In this document: positions 30,922-41,175 of the stretch, piece after piece
Layout: every line of letters begins with the position of its first letter
Position numbering within the stretch: position 1 is the stretch's first letter
Source of the DNA: Strobilurus pachycystidiatus
Lineage: Eukaryota > Basidiomycota > Agaricomycetes > Agaricales > Physalacriaceae
Direction: 5' to 3'
Assembly: GCA_019915135.1 (NCBI GenBank)
Contig: JAHLMK010000014.1
Span: 868,001-932,000, forward strand
Length of the DNA: 64,000 bases
Translations under genes and position numbers: made by a program
Notes under the pieces: model-generated
Databases searched by the model: none
Told to the model about the DNA's origin: nothing
Seen by the model: only the letters and a program-made list of their open reading frames with translations

Positions 30922-33324
30922 TCAGCCACCAACGCGCGTGCCGTTCTTGTCCGTGCACTGCCACCACACGCTGCACTTGGGCTCCAGGCCCTCTGGCTCG
31001 TTTCCGGCGTCCTTCAGCAGGAGAGCCACGACGCCGTGTGCAGGTACGTCGGTTGCTGTGAAGTTTCGCACGGCAGTTCCGTTGTTGGTGTGCGCCCAGA
31101 GGTCCTGGACATGCCAGAGTCAATAGGTAGGACAGTCATGAAGCGAATCCAGTGTACTAACCCTAACAGAGTATTGGCGTCCGGCACGGATCCAAGGGGA
31201 CTCTGTGAGATTGAAGGATAGAGTTGATGGCTCATCGAGCGTGTTTAACTGTAACAAGGCAGGTGTTGAGTCAAATTGACAAACGAAGTCGGTAAGAGCG
31301 CAAACATACGAGCATGAACACGGTCCCATTCTGCGACGGTCCGCTCCAGTACTGCGCCGGGAAGCTGCTGTTGCTTGTCCAGTCGGGCTGACGATGACAT
31401 ATTCAGTCAAATAGCAACAACATCAAGGAAACTGACTGACGTTAAGTCCCCAGCGGAAAGGCGAGATGGACGTCCCGACGACAGGATCCTGATTGATGGC
31501 CAAGATCTCCTTGTTCTTGAGGATGGAGAGCGTCTCGTTCGTAATTGCCGAAAGCTGGTGGCATTATCACGTCAAGGGGTGATACGGCGAGAAGATGAAA
31601 GCCCTTCTACGTACGTTCGTTCCGATCTATACCGTCATCTCAGCCTTCAACGTCATTTGCGGGCCTTGGGACTCACGAGTAGTGGTGATTTCATAAGGGC
31701 CCAGGCGGTGAAATGGGACTTGGACTCTTCGAATGTCAGGTTGCCGTTACCGCTGAGATGCTTGTTCGATTGCACTTCATTTGACGATCAAAGTATGGAC
31801 TCACAGTTGAAGCTGGAAAGGAGGTTAGAGGGACTTCGCACTCAGAGAGGATCGGCATACCATGTCCAAGTCATTTCGTCCACTGAAGTCGGTTGCTTGC
31901 GTCAGGAAGGAGTTGCTGAGCAAAGGTGAGGATTGAGGCGACATCTTGGAAGATCTTTACAAGTTGATGATGCTTGCCAGCGAGTTCCATTCAGGCTCTA
32001 TATCGCCAGTTGTCTGGATGTACGGTCAGAAAGTGCCGCGTATTGAAGAAACATGCACGAACGCGCCAGCTTTGCCCGAATTGTTTCCCCCAGCTAACAA
32101 TTTTGAGATGAACGCGCCTTCAGGACGACTCGTAAGATGAACTTACACCCAGACTTGATCCTGCAATCACAATCCGTCAAGGTATGTATCAAAGGACGTA
32201 GGTTTGCAGAACACTTACCCAACCCCATGCGCACAAGGAGAAGGATACCGGTGCACCACCGGTGGACTTCTGCAGTGTCGCAATAGCGTCAGCCATACGC
32301 TCGTATCCTACAGACGATGTTTCAGTCTCTGTGAATGAGCACATGGCCGAGATTTCGTACGTCCAAAGATGCCTTCGCGGGTAATGTCATCGTAAGGGAC
32401 TGTTCGCGACGATCAGCATTTCACATCTTAAAATGCTAAGAGCCGGGGAATCTTACTGGCGCAATTGTCATATCTAGAAAACCGTGAGAGGAGGTTCCAG
32501 GGCAAGAAGGATGTATAACGTACTTCAAGTAGTCGAAGCCCCAGTTGTGGAACGTTGTAATGTCTCTGAGTTCGTTCGAATACGAACCAGGATAACCACC
32601 ACAGGTAAACCAACCGGCGTCGCTGTACTGTATACCCATAGAATCAGGCGCTTGCAGTGCTGATAGAAAAGGGAACGCACGATACCAGTCTGGCTACACT
32701 CCCAGTTGAGTATTTCATCCAGAAAGATATGCATAATTCACTCACAAACCCAAGGCATGAATCTGGTTGGTCAAATTCTTCATGCCGCCGCTGAACCGGA
32801 CGGTATCTGATTAACGCTTAATATGTCGCCAGCACAGAAAAGGATAGAAGGCGCACCTGCAATGATGTCTCCAGAGGCGCTCCGGTTCTTTTCGGCGTAG
32901 CAGTCGTCGATGTTCACATGATTATAGCCCACAGCCTACGCACAGGGCATGAAAAGAACGTCGTACATCTTCTGGACCACACTTACCTGCAATCCGAGCG
33001 ACTTCATCAGTTGCGCCGTTTGCAAGACTAGTGCTTCGTCGATATTGCACTGGATGCCATGTTAGAGGACAGACGTCGGGAAGCAGACCAAAATTCACTT
33101 GATACGCGTTCCACGCTATAAGACATTGTCAAGCTGCACATACGCCACAAGAAATACCAAAAAGACGTACTGTTGTATCCGAGGACTGCGAGGCAAGAAC
33201 GTAAGTACACCATCTCAAGCTACAAAACAGACTGCTCACCAGGAACACGACTAACGCCATTATCAAGCGCGGCAACGGCGACCACAGTAGTAAGCAAAAC
33301 ACCCAATGCCTCGGAGAGTAGCAT
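30922..33324 (-). CDS. GH27 alpha-galactosidase (secreted)
   Basis: Glycoside hydrolase family 27 enzyme removing terminal alpha-galactose from galactomannans and oligosaccharides outside the cell. It starts [20 protein letters not shown], a signal peptide, then LGYNTWNAYQC. Family motifs in order: [35 protein letters not shown] (nucleophile Asp), [26 protein letters not shown] (acid/base Asp), [20 protein letters not shown], and [20 protein letters not shown] residues. A beta-sandwich region near the end has [20 protein letters not shown]. Several N-x-S/T sites are present. The gene has at least a dozen short introns, including one that splits the YLK/YDNC block. No disruption was found. Confidence 0.9.
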
Positions 33325-34837
33325 GATAGTTTGGCGAGAGGCTTTGCATGGTCAGCCCCAGTCTTATAGAAAACGAACGGCTCCCGTCTTGTGACCGATA
33401 TCGAAGAAACGCCGTTTCACCGATGCTTTTCCGTTATTCAGACGAATTCGAGAAACGCTAGACGAAGCACCACTGAGGTGGTCACGAACTGTAGGGTCGT
33501 AAGTATCTGGATACCAAGAATAGTCAAGATGCCCGCCTCACCCGCTCGCGGTCCGGTACCAAGTGGTTCTGAATCATTACAGGGCTTGACGGGAGAAGGC
33601 GACAAGTGCAATCTTCTGCTCCTAGTGCTGTATAGACCAGTCAACGCTCCATTACACGAGTAAATGCGCATCATATTCGGTCCAAGATCTCGAATCGCGC
33701 AGAGAGCCGTGGTCATCGACGAATTGGTGGCGCGTCAGATTACTTCAGGGTTCCAAGGCGCGTATTCGGGCGTAATTGGGAGAAGCGCATATCTTGGCGT
33801 ACAGGCCCCGAGATTTCCGCGCATTATGATATACAAGCGCTCATGGTGATTGTAGAGAAAGCCCTTGGCCACAAGTGATCATCGCTACATATGTCGATGT
33901 GAAGAATCAAGGTGTCTATCCGAGTTGGACAGGTCCACTGGTATTGGTCACGAATTGGAGGGTTCATCCAGGCCTATGTAGTTGGACTGTAGTTGTATAC
34001 GATTGTGTCGATGAGAGAGAGAAAGAGCGTGTTCCACCCTGCTTCATGACATAATTATGAGTCAGAGCAGGCCTCTCTTTGGCATCGGAAACACTCGGAC
34101 GAATTAAAAGCAAGCGGGAGCCCGGAGCCCTGATGCAGATCAGCAGATCCTTACAATTCACCTGACGCCGCTGAGTCTGTGCCAGTGGCAAGAAACAACA
34201 GATTGGGGAAGTCTTATCATATTGACATGTGCATACTGATTTAATACTTATTGCACTTGGCGTGCAGCCACGAACACAAAAGGAGACGTTCAATTTGCCA
34301 TTGAAGCAAGAGCGCCCTGAAATTTGGGGAACACATTTTGAAAATCCAAATCGTTACACGAAAAAGCGCATATACTCTACTTGTGTAAGATGCAAATGAG
34401 AGAAAATTCGAACTACGGAGCGACTCTTATGTCTACAGTTCGACCATACTCTTATAAACTGAGATAATTGACGTTCTCCAGTCGCTCGTGAGTCGTGGGA
34501 CCATTGGCTGTTATACATTTACTGCGGAAAGGCGTTACGACTCAACCAAGTGAGGACTGCTGGTACAAGTTGTCATACCTGCGTTGACATGTGGCAGCAG
34601 GAGCAGTGCCACGACTCACCTGCAGTACCACCCACTCTGAAAGCGCCGAAGGTGTGCCAAGTATAACGAGAATAGCGTATCTAAATGAACGTGTAACAAC
34701 TACAAGGAGCTAAGCACTACATACAATAATGACTGTGAGCGTCATACCAGATGCGCAGGTACCATGTAAGCATATGATACTGTAAATAAAAGTGGCCGAG
34801 GGTGGGAAGGTAAAGAAAAAGCAGTGCCGACGCCAGG
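33325..34837. other. Intergenic, GH27 promoter side
   Basis: About 1.5 kb. The minus strand at 33438-33716 has a 92-codon frame with weak likeness to a glycoside hydrolase strand (RDLGPNMMRIYS), not enough to call. From about 34720 the sequence matches the 3' flank of G1, inverted. Confidence 0.45.
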
Positions 34838-36107
34838 TCAGCGCTGTGAGCCCAAAGTTGATTGCTTGCGCGAGGGAAGTTTCTTCTTTGGACGAGAAGA
34901 GGTGCCCGCGGCCTTGGCTGTGCCACCTGCGCCGGCTGGAGCAGACGCAACGGAAGCGGAGATGCGGGAACGTTTACTGCCGCTTGGATCGCGCCGAAGG
35001 ACTTCCTCTTCGACGGGTGGTTTGTCGAACCGCTCGCCATCGTACGAGCCGGGAGGAGAATCCCAGAAGCTAGTTGGGGGTGGGCCTGCATACCAGTTCT
35101 CTGTGATCTTCTTTATGAGCTGTGCCGAAGCATGCTGCTGTACACTCCAGCCGTCAACTCCATCGTCGGGGACGCCCTTCTTGAGAAGCGCGCGACCAGC
35201 GTGGAAGAGGATAAATTGAATGCCGACATGGCTGCGTACGACCAAGTCCGAGTAGGGAAACCGATGCAGTCGTGCTACCCCGTCAATGGTTTGAGTAACA
35301 TCATCTTTCATGGTAATCGACATTAGGCTGTAGTCCCTAATATCGCCAACAGGAAAGGCCTGCCCGAAGACACTGAAGGTAAGTTCCCAAGCTGATAAAA
35401 GAAGGCTGGCGACGTACATCTGGAAAGGATGCCATACGACGACTTTTCATGTTCTGCCGGCGAAAAAATGCCAGAACGGCAGTCAGCACTTTTGTGTCGG
35501 GGCAGAGAAAGAACTCGTGGTGGTCGTGCTTCGTATGCAACCAGTACTTGACTAGATAATATTCAATTATAGATTTGAAAAAAGATATCAGGATGACACT
35601 CACGGTATTGGATATTCCATCGCTGGTCGACAGAAAGAGTCTACTGTCATGCCCAAAATCCACTCCATTCGTCTAACCTGCAAATTGAGGGTCAGCTGCG
35701 GAGAGTGAAGTAGAACTACGGGGTGGACACACAATTACAACACCTTCTCCATGAGGGAATGCATGGGACGCTTGCGTGGCATCATCCGAGAGATGATCTG
35801 GGTGGCTCTCGTCACCCGTAATGATGCAGTTGGTGGTGCCTGTCGGCGACGCTTCAGCGGCGGCCTTCTTTGCGTCGGCGCTCGTCGCGCGCATTGGCAC
35901 AACGTTGCCAGGCGGAGTAGTATATCGGGGTTTGGGCGCCCTGTATGTGGTGGTGGATGGTCGATAAGGGACGATGTCAGAATCGGAGGGCTCAATGTCG
36001 TCCGGTTCCCTGAGGGAGTCCTCGGTGGGGGCTTTCGCGCGCTTTGGTCGTTTTCGAGGAGCATCATCTTGTGCGTGCGATTCAGGGAAGGGCTCTGGGA
36101 GAGGCAT
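34838..36107 (-). pseudogene. Gene G2, transposon-free paralogue of G1 with a 2-bp frame loss
   Basis: Start MPLPEPFPESHAQDDAPRKR. Exon 1 is 35733-36107 (125 codons), intron 1 is 35678-35732 with a GCTGAC branch site. Next come VRRMEWILGMTVDS, an exon with KYWLHTKHDHHEFFLCP, and a last exon with DYSLMSITMKDDVTQTIDGV to LPSRKQSTLGSQR. In exon 2, G1 has TCTCTTTCTG and G2 has TCTTTCTG (boundary 35640/35641). In G1 the frame leads on to LSVDQRW and into exon 3 in phase; in G2 the missing two bases put exon 3 out of frame and a stop follows in the last exon. So G2 appears to be a frameshifted copy, unless another splice pattern rescues it. Function unknown. Confidence 0.65.
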
Positions 36108-36457
36108 TGTAGTGGGCAGTTTGCGATCCAGCGCAGAAGAAAAAGATACAGCACGGCAACATAGCCAGAATTTATATAACCATGCCCCGATAGAGGCCAC
36201 GTGTGGGGTGATTGAGTCAAAGTATAGCCTGTGTCCATTGTCCTGAGCATTGTCCACTTTGTTTGCCAAAAGAGGTCGTGAATAGGACTGTGGCCCGGGT
36301 GGCGTAGAGAGAAAGAGGAAACGCTCGAAAAGGCAAGAGTGATACATTACAAGTGACAGGTTACACGTGAGACGTGCCAGTCACAGTCCGAACAATGGGC
36401 AACCTTCCAACTGGCTTGACCTCTTACCATTACCACCAACAGCGGATCCTCTTTCAA
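36108..36457. promoter_or_regulatory. Bidirectional promoter of G2 and family copy D
   Basis: 350 bp between divergent starts, homologous to 9049-9406. It holds TATATAAA (minus, 36171-36178) and CACGTG at 36198-36203 on the G2 side, and CACGTGAGAC at 36364-36373 on the D side. Confidence 0.55.
36364..36373 (+). promoter_or_regulatory. CACGTGAGAC element, copy D
   Basis: The 10-mer lies 85 bp before the copy D ATG, with the same flanks as copy B. Confidence 0.55.
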
Positions 36458-37681
36458 ATGACTTCCCTCTACACTCTTGAAGACTTCTCGCTCTCAGAGG
36501 GGTTTGAGTCTTCTCAAGAGATATTCCCTGCAGTCGAACCGGAAGAGGAATTGGACGACCATGTACGTACTTGTATCATTGCATACCTCTTCTGCCCGAC
36601 TTACCGCTTCATTCAGCTCGATGTCCTTGAATACTATCACGGAATGAAGCGCGGTGAAAGCGTTACGATGCTCCAGTCGCCTCTCAATACATTCAAATGT
36701 CAGTCGCAGTAGTCCTAAATTTTGCTCACGAAACTAATTTCAGCTTTAACGAGGCCATCGCGAGATCATGGAATCGATTCGGGGAAAAGAAATTGTGCTA
36801 CATCCAACCAAGGAGGCTGTCACTTCACTTTATGCTTTTTTGGCGGAGAATAAAACACGACCTTACGAAGAGCGAAGACGTTTCGAGGAGGTCAGTAGCT
36901 TTCCCACAACCGATGTTTGATTACTGAGACGTACTAGGTCTTTAACCAAAGCTCGTACGAATACACTGTCCACCCTTGCTGCCTCGATCGTCCTCTTTTC
37001 GTCAAGGACCCTGCTACCAACGTCGTTGTGCGCCACGAGAAACCCTTCTCGTCACTTCCGACCGTTCATATCTCGTTGAATCCGTGTTTTTGGATTATCC
37101 ACGTCAGGATCCTCGAGCTTGTGTGTAGCACGCCCGTTCTAAAAAACCTCCCCGAAAGTGCTGGCCGGACGATCGCCATTCTTCCTTTCAAGTACGACAA
37201 GCGTATACCTCTGGATTTCTTCTACGATGGGTGCGCTCTCGGGGACTTTCCCGACAGGTGGCTTCCCTACAATTACGAAGAGCTTGGGGTGCCGGTCTTA
37301 TCCACAGACCCGTCCTCTTCGTCCTCTCGCAAACGGTCCCACTCTGAAGTCGAGCCAGAAGTCGAGTCAGAAGTCGAATCAGTGTCGGAAACTGGCTCGC
37401 AATATGACGGGCCATGGTACTATCCGCCAAAAGTGCTTTCGTGGAGGACGGTCGAAAAGGATAGACCACTCGAGGAACTCTGCGAGGATCCTGCCTTTGA
37501 GGAGTACGCGAAGGAGCCGGTGCGAGAACACTTGGATGTCCTCACACAGGGCGACGCTTGGCGTCTGGTCGCGCGCTCCCCACCTAATGATACACCCTCT
37601 CCACCAAAGAGGCAACGACGAAGTCGCCATTTGGTGTCCTTGGACGTCTCGTCAACGTCGAGCTCTTCTAGCGATTTGTAG
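36458..37681 (+). CDS. Unrecognised nuclear-looking protein family, copy D
   Basis: Four exons: MTSLYTLEDFSLSEGFESSQ; LDVLEYYHGMKRGESVTMLQ; HREIMESIRGKEIVLHPTKE through PYEERRRFEE; then a last exon with HPCCLDRPLFVKDP, VHISLNPCFWIIHV, FFYDGCALGDFPDRW, a Glu/Ser acidic segment, and PPKRQRRSRH near the C-terminus. The copy is intact by eye. It is the mirrored counterpart of copy B, sharing promoter type and the adjacent G gene. Copies D, E and F follow one another on the same strand with starts about 1.6 kb apart, as do A and B, suggesting a unit of about 1.6 kb that duplicates in tandem. Confidence 0.75.
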
Positions 37682-38115
37682 CATGTATCTTTTATCTCCA
37701 TTTTTGCGTTTTATTCCACTTGGAACCACACTGTATTTATATATCTATCATCACTTGCGTTACCTATGCTGTCTAGACGTTTCGTACTTTTGTAGCTATG
37801 TATATCAATTACAATCTAGCATTCTCGATTTCCCGGTCGTCAGTCTACTATAATTTAAATTGAGCGCAAAGTGGAGGATTGAAGGATTGATGGACGTCTT
37901 GTCGTATGTATGCACAGTGTATGCACCAGGTTCGAACCTTCAGACCTCCGAACTTGGAGGTCTGTCGGCCGGCCTTTCACTTGTTGCCCTTGCCCGCGCT
38001 GATGAAGTTGTAGGCGCAAGTTTGCGCACCTGGGACCACGTGAGACCCGTACCTTGGGCGGAAACAAAGTACAAACTTGAAACTCAACCTCCGACCATCA
38101 TCAGACACGATTAGT
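37682..38115. other. Spacer between family copies D and E
   Basis: Holds the D 3' flank and the E promoter. An inverted repeat AGACCTCC-GAACTT-GGAGGTCT lies at 37942-37963, followed by GTCGGCCGGCC and then the GCGCAA/TTGCGC dyad near the E-box. Confidence 0.55.
38037..38046 (+). promoter_or_regulatory. CACGTGAGAC element, copy E
   Basis: 70 bp before the ATG, preceded by a perfect GCGCAA-GT-TTGCGC dyad and followed by a stretch (ACCTTGGGCGGAAACAAAG) shared with copies A and F. Confidence 0.55.
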
Positions 38116-39336
38116 ATGACTTCAAGTTCCAACCTGAGTCTTGAGGACTTTTCGCTCTCGGAGAGCTTTGAGTCTTCTCCAGAACTATTTCCTGCAGTCG
38201 AACCGGAAGAGGAATCGGACGAACATGTACGTAATGAATTATACCTGCAAACCTCTTCTGGCCGACTTACCGCTTGATCCAGCTTGATGCCCTGGAATAC
38301 TACCACGGAATGAAACGCGGCGAGAGTGTGGAAATGCTCCAGTCGCCTCTAAATACGATCAAATGTGAGTCATGAACTAACTTGCTCGTGTTATTGACCT
38401 CAGCTTTACCAAGGCCATCGCGAGATCATGGAATCGATTCGGCGCAAAGAGCTCGTGCTCTTTCCAAGTAAAGAGGCTGTTAATTCCCTGTATGCATTGC
38501 TAGCGGAGAACGACGCACAACCTTACGAAGAGCGAAAACGTTTCGACTCAGAGGTCAGTGTTTGACTCTTGTACCGCAATTGATGTTTGCTTACCGAGCC
38601 GTACAAGGTCTTTAATCAAAGCTCGTACGAATACAATGTCTACCCTTGCTGCCTCGAGGGGCCTCTATTTGTGAGGGACCCTGCTACCAACAGTGTCGCG
38701 CGTCACGAGAAACCCTTCTCTGCACTTCCAACAGTTCATATCACGCTGAACCCGTGCTTCTGGATTATCCACGTTAGGATTCTCAGGCTTGTGGTTAGCA
38801 TGCCTGTTCTAACAAATCTCCCTGACCATGCTGGCCGCACAATTGCCCATCTCCCTTTCGAGTACGATGAGGAGCGTATTCCCCTGGAGTTCTTCTACGA
38901 TGGCTGTGCTCTCGGGGACTTTCCCGACAGGTGGCTTCCTTACGATCCCGAAGAGCTTGGGGTGCCCGTCTTGTCCACAGACCCATCTTCCTCGTCCTTT
39001 CGTAAACGGTCTCACTCTGAAGTCGAGTCGGAAGTCGAGTCAGAGTCGGAAACTGGCTCACAATATGACGGGCCATACTATTACCCTCCCAGAGTGCTTT
39101 CGTGGAGGACGGTCGAAAAGGAGACACCACTCGAGGAACTTTGCGAGGATCCTGGCTTTGAGGAGTACGCGAAGGAGCCGGTGCGGAAACACTTGGACGT
39201 TCTCACACAGGGCGACGCTTGGCGTCTGGTCGCGCGCTCCCCACCTAATGATACACCCTCTCCACCAAAGAGGCAACGACGTCGTCGCCATGTGGTGTCC
39301 TTAGACGTCTCGTCGAGCTCTTCTAGCGACGTATAG
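38116..39336 (+). CDS. Unrecognised nuclear-looking protein family, copy E
   Basis: Four exons: MTSSSNLSLEDFSLSESFES; LDALEYYHGMKRGESVEMLQ; HREIMESIRRKELVLFPSKE; then YPCCLEGPLFVRDP, VHITLNPCFWIIHV, FFYDGCALGDFPDRW, SEVESEVESESETGSQYDGP and PPKRQRRRRH. Exon 3 ends FDSEV, one residue longer than in A, B and D. The acidic segment is shorter than in D. It appears intact. By order and promoter type it corresponds to copy A in the left block. Function unknown. Confidence 0.75.
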
Positions 39337-39710
39337 CGTGTATCCTGTATCTTCATTTTTGTATTCTATCTCTCTTGGAACCGCACTGTAACTGTATATC
39401 TATCATTACTTGCATCATCCCTGTTGTCTGGACGTTTTGTAGCTACATCAACTACTACATTCTAGCATTCTTGATTTCCTGGTCCTCAGTGTACTACTAG
39501 ACGCTAAGCCGAGACTTGAAGGCTTGATGGTCTTATGTATCATTGTATGTATAAGACTTGAAGGTTCAGACCTCCAAATTTGAAGGTCTGTCAGCCGGCT
39601 TTTGACTCGTTGCCTCAAGTTGTAGGGGCAAGTTTGCGCACCTGGGACCACGTGAGACCGGTACCTTGGGCGGAAACAAAGGGCCAACTCAACCCCACCA
39701 TCATCAGACT
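39337..39710. other. Spacer between family copies E and F
   Basis: Holds the E 3' flank and the F promoter. An imperfect inverted repeat AGACCTCC-AAATTT-GAAGGTCT lies at 39568-39589, the counterpart of that at 37942. Confidence 0.55.
39649..39658 (+). promoter_or_regulatory. CACGTGAGAC element, copy F
   Basis: 53 bp before the ATG, with the dyad one base imperfect (GGGCAAGTTTGCGC). Confidence 0.55.
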
Positions 39711-40918
39711 ATGACTTCCCACCTGAGTCTCCAAGACTTTTCGCTCTCGGAGAGCTTTGAGTCTTCTCCAGACATATTCTATGCAGTCGAACCGGAAGAG
39801 GAATTGGACGAGCATGTATGTGCTTGGGTACAAGTGCATACCTCTTCTGCCTGACTGAACGCTTGATCCAGCTTGACGCCCTTGAATACTACCACGGAAT
39901 GAAACGCGGCGAGAGCGTGGAAACTCTTCAGTCGCCTCTCAATACAATCATATGTGAGTCGTGGAGGTATCATAATTTGCCATGTAATTGACTTCAACTT
40001 TACCAAGGCCGTCGCGAGATCATGGAATCAATTCGGTGTAAAGAACTTGTGCTCTATCCAACCAAAGAGGCTGTCGATTCTCTGTATGCCTTATTTGCGG
40101 CGAATGACACACGGCCCTACGAATCGGAGCGAAAACGTTTCGACGAGGTAAGGGCTTGAATTTTCTCCCGCAACTGATGTTTGCTTACTGAGCCGTACAA
40201 GGTCTTCAATCAAAGCTCGTACGAATACAATGTCTACCCTTGCTTCCTCGAGCGGCCTCTATTCGTGAGGGACCCTGCCACCAACATTGTCGCGCGCCAC
40301 GAGGAACCCTTCTCTTCACTTCCAACCGTTCATATTACGCTGAACCCGTGCTTCTGGATCATCTACGCTAGGATCCTTGGGCTTATGGTTAGCACCCCCG
40401 TTCTCACAAATCTTCCTGACCATGCAGGCCGCACGATCGCCAATCTTCCTTTCAAGTACGATGATGAGCGTATTCCCTTGGATTTCTTCTATGATGGATG
40501 CGCTCTCGGTGACTTTTCCGACAGGTGGATTCCCTACGACTTTAGAGAGCTCGGGGTGCCAGTCTTATCCACAGACCCGACCTCTTCGTCCTCTCGCAAA
40601 CGGTCTCACTCCGAAGTCGAGGCGGATCTCGAGTCAGAGTCGGAAACTGGGTCTTACTATGACGGGCCATACTACTACCCTCCGAGAGTGCTTTCGTGGA
40701 GGACGGTCGAGAAAGAGACACCACTCGAGGATCCTGGCTTTGAAGAGTACGCGAAGGAGCCGGTTCGAGAACACGCGGATGTCTTCACACTGGGCGACGC
40801 TTGGCGTCTGGTTGCGCGCTCCGCGCCCAATGATACACCCCCTCCTCCAAAGAGGCAACGACAAAGTCGCCATATGGTGTCCTTGGACGTCTCGTCGAAC
40901 TCTTCTAGCAATTTGTAG
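39711..40918 (+). CDS. Unrecognised nuclear-looking protein family, copy F
   Basis: Four exons: MTSHLSLQDFSLSESFES; LDALEYYHGMKRGESVETLQ; REIMESIRCKELVLYPTKEA; then YPCFLERPLFVRDP, VHITLNPCFWIIYA, FFYDGCALGDFSDRW, a short acidic segment with YYDGPYYYPPRVLSWRTVEK, and PPKRQRQSRH. The first Cys pair is Cys-Phe here (PCF rather than PCC). The segment after VEKETPLE lacks five residues (ELCED) seen in E. The exon 3 acceptor lacks the upstream CAG of its sisters but keeps the AAG used in all copies. Appears intact; function unknown. Confidence 0.75.
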
Positions 40919-41175
40919 CATCGATCTCCTACCTCCATTTTTGCATTTTATACCACCTGGAACCGCACTGTATCTATATATTCATCATCACTTGCATTAT
41001 CTACATTGTCTGGACGCTTGGTAGCTATATCAATTACAATCTAGCCTCTCCATGTCCTAGTCGTCAATGTACTATTTGAGGAATTGTTCGTCACACGGGC
41101 CTCGAGAACAGTAGACCGTTGGATACAAGATACGAAGTTCTTCATACTGTAGTGAAACATTGAGAAATCGAAAAT

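Noticed and set aside
33438..33716. Relic of a beta-1,3-glucanosyltransferase or similar enzyme on the minus strand
   Set aside because: RDLGPNMMRIYS and AGILTILGIQIL are suggestive, but no start, flanking exons or second motif could be found.
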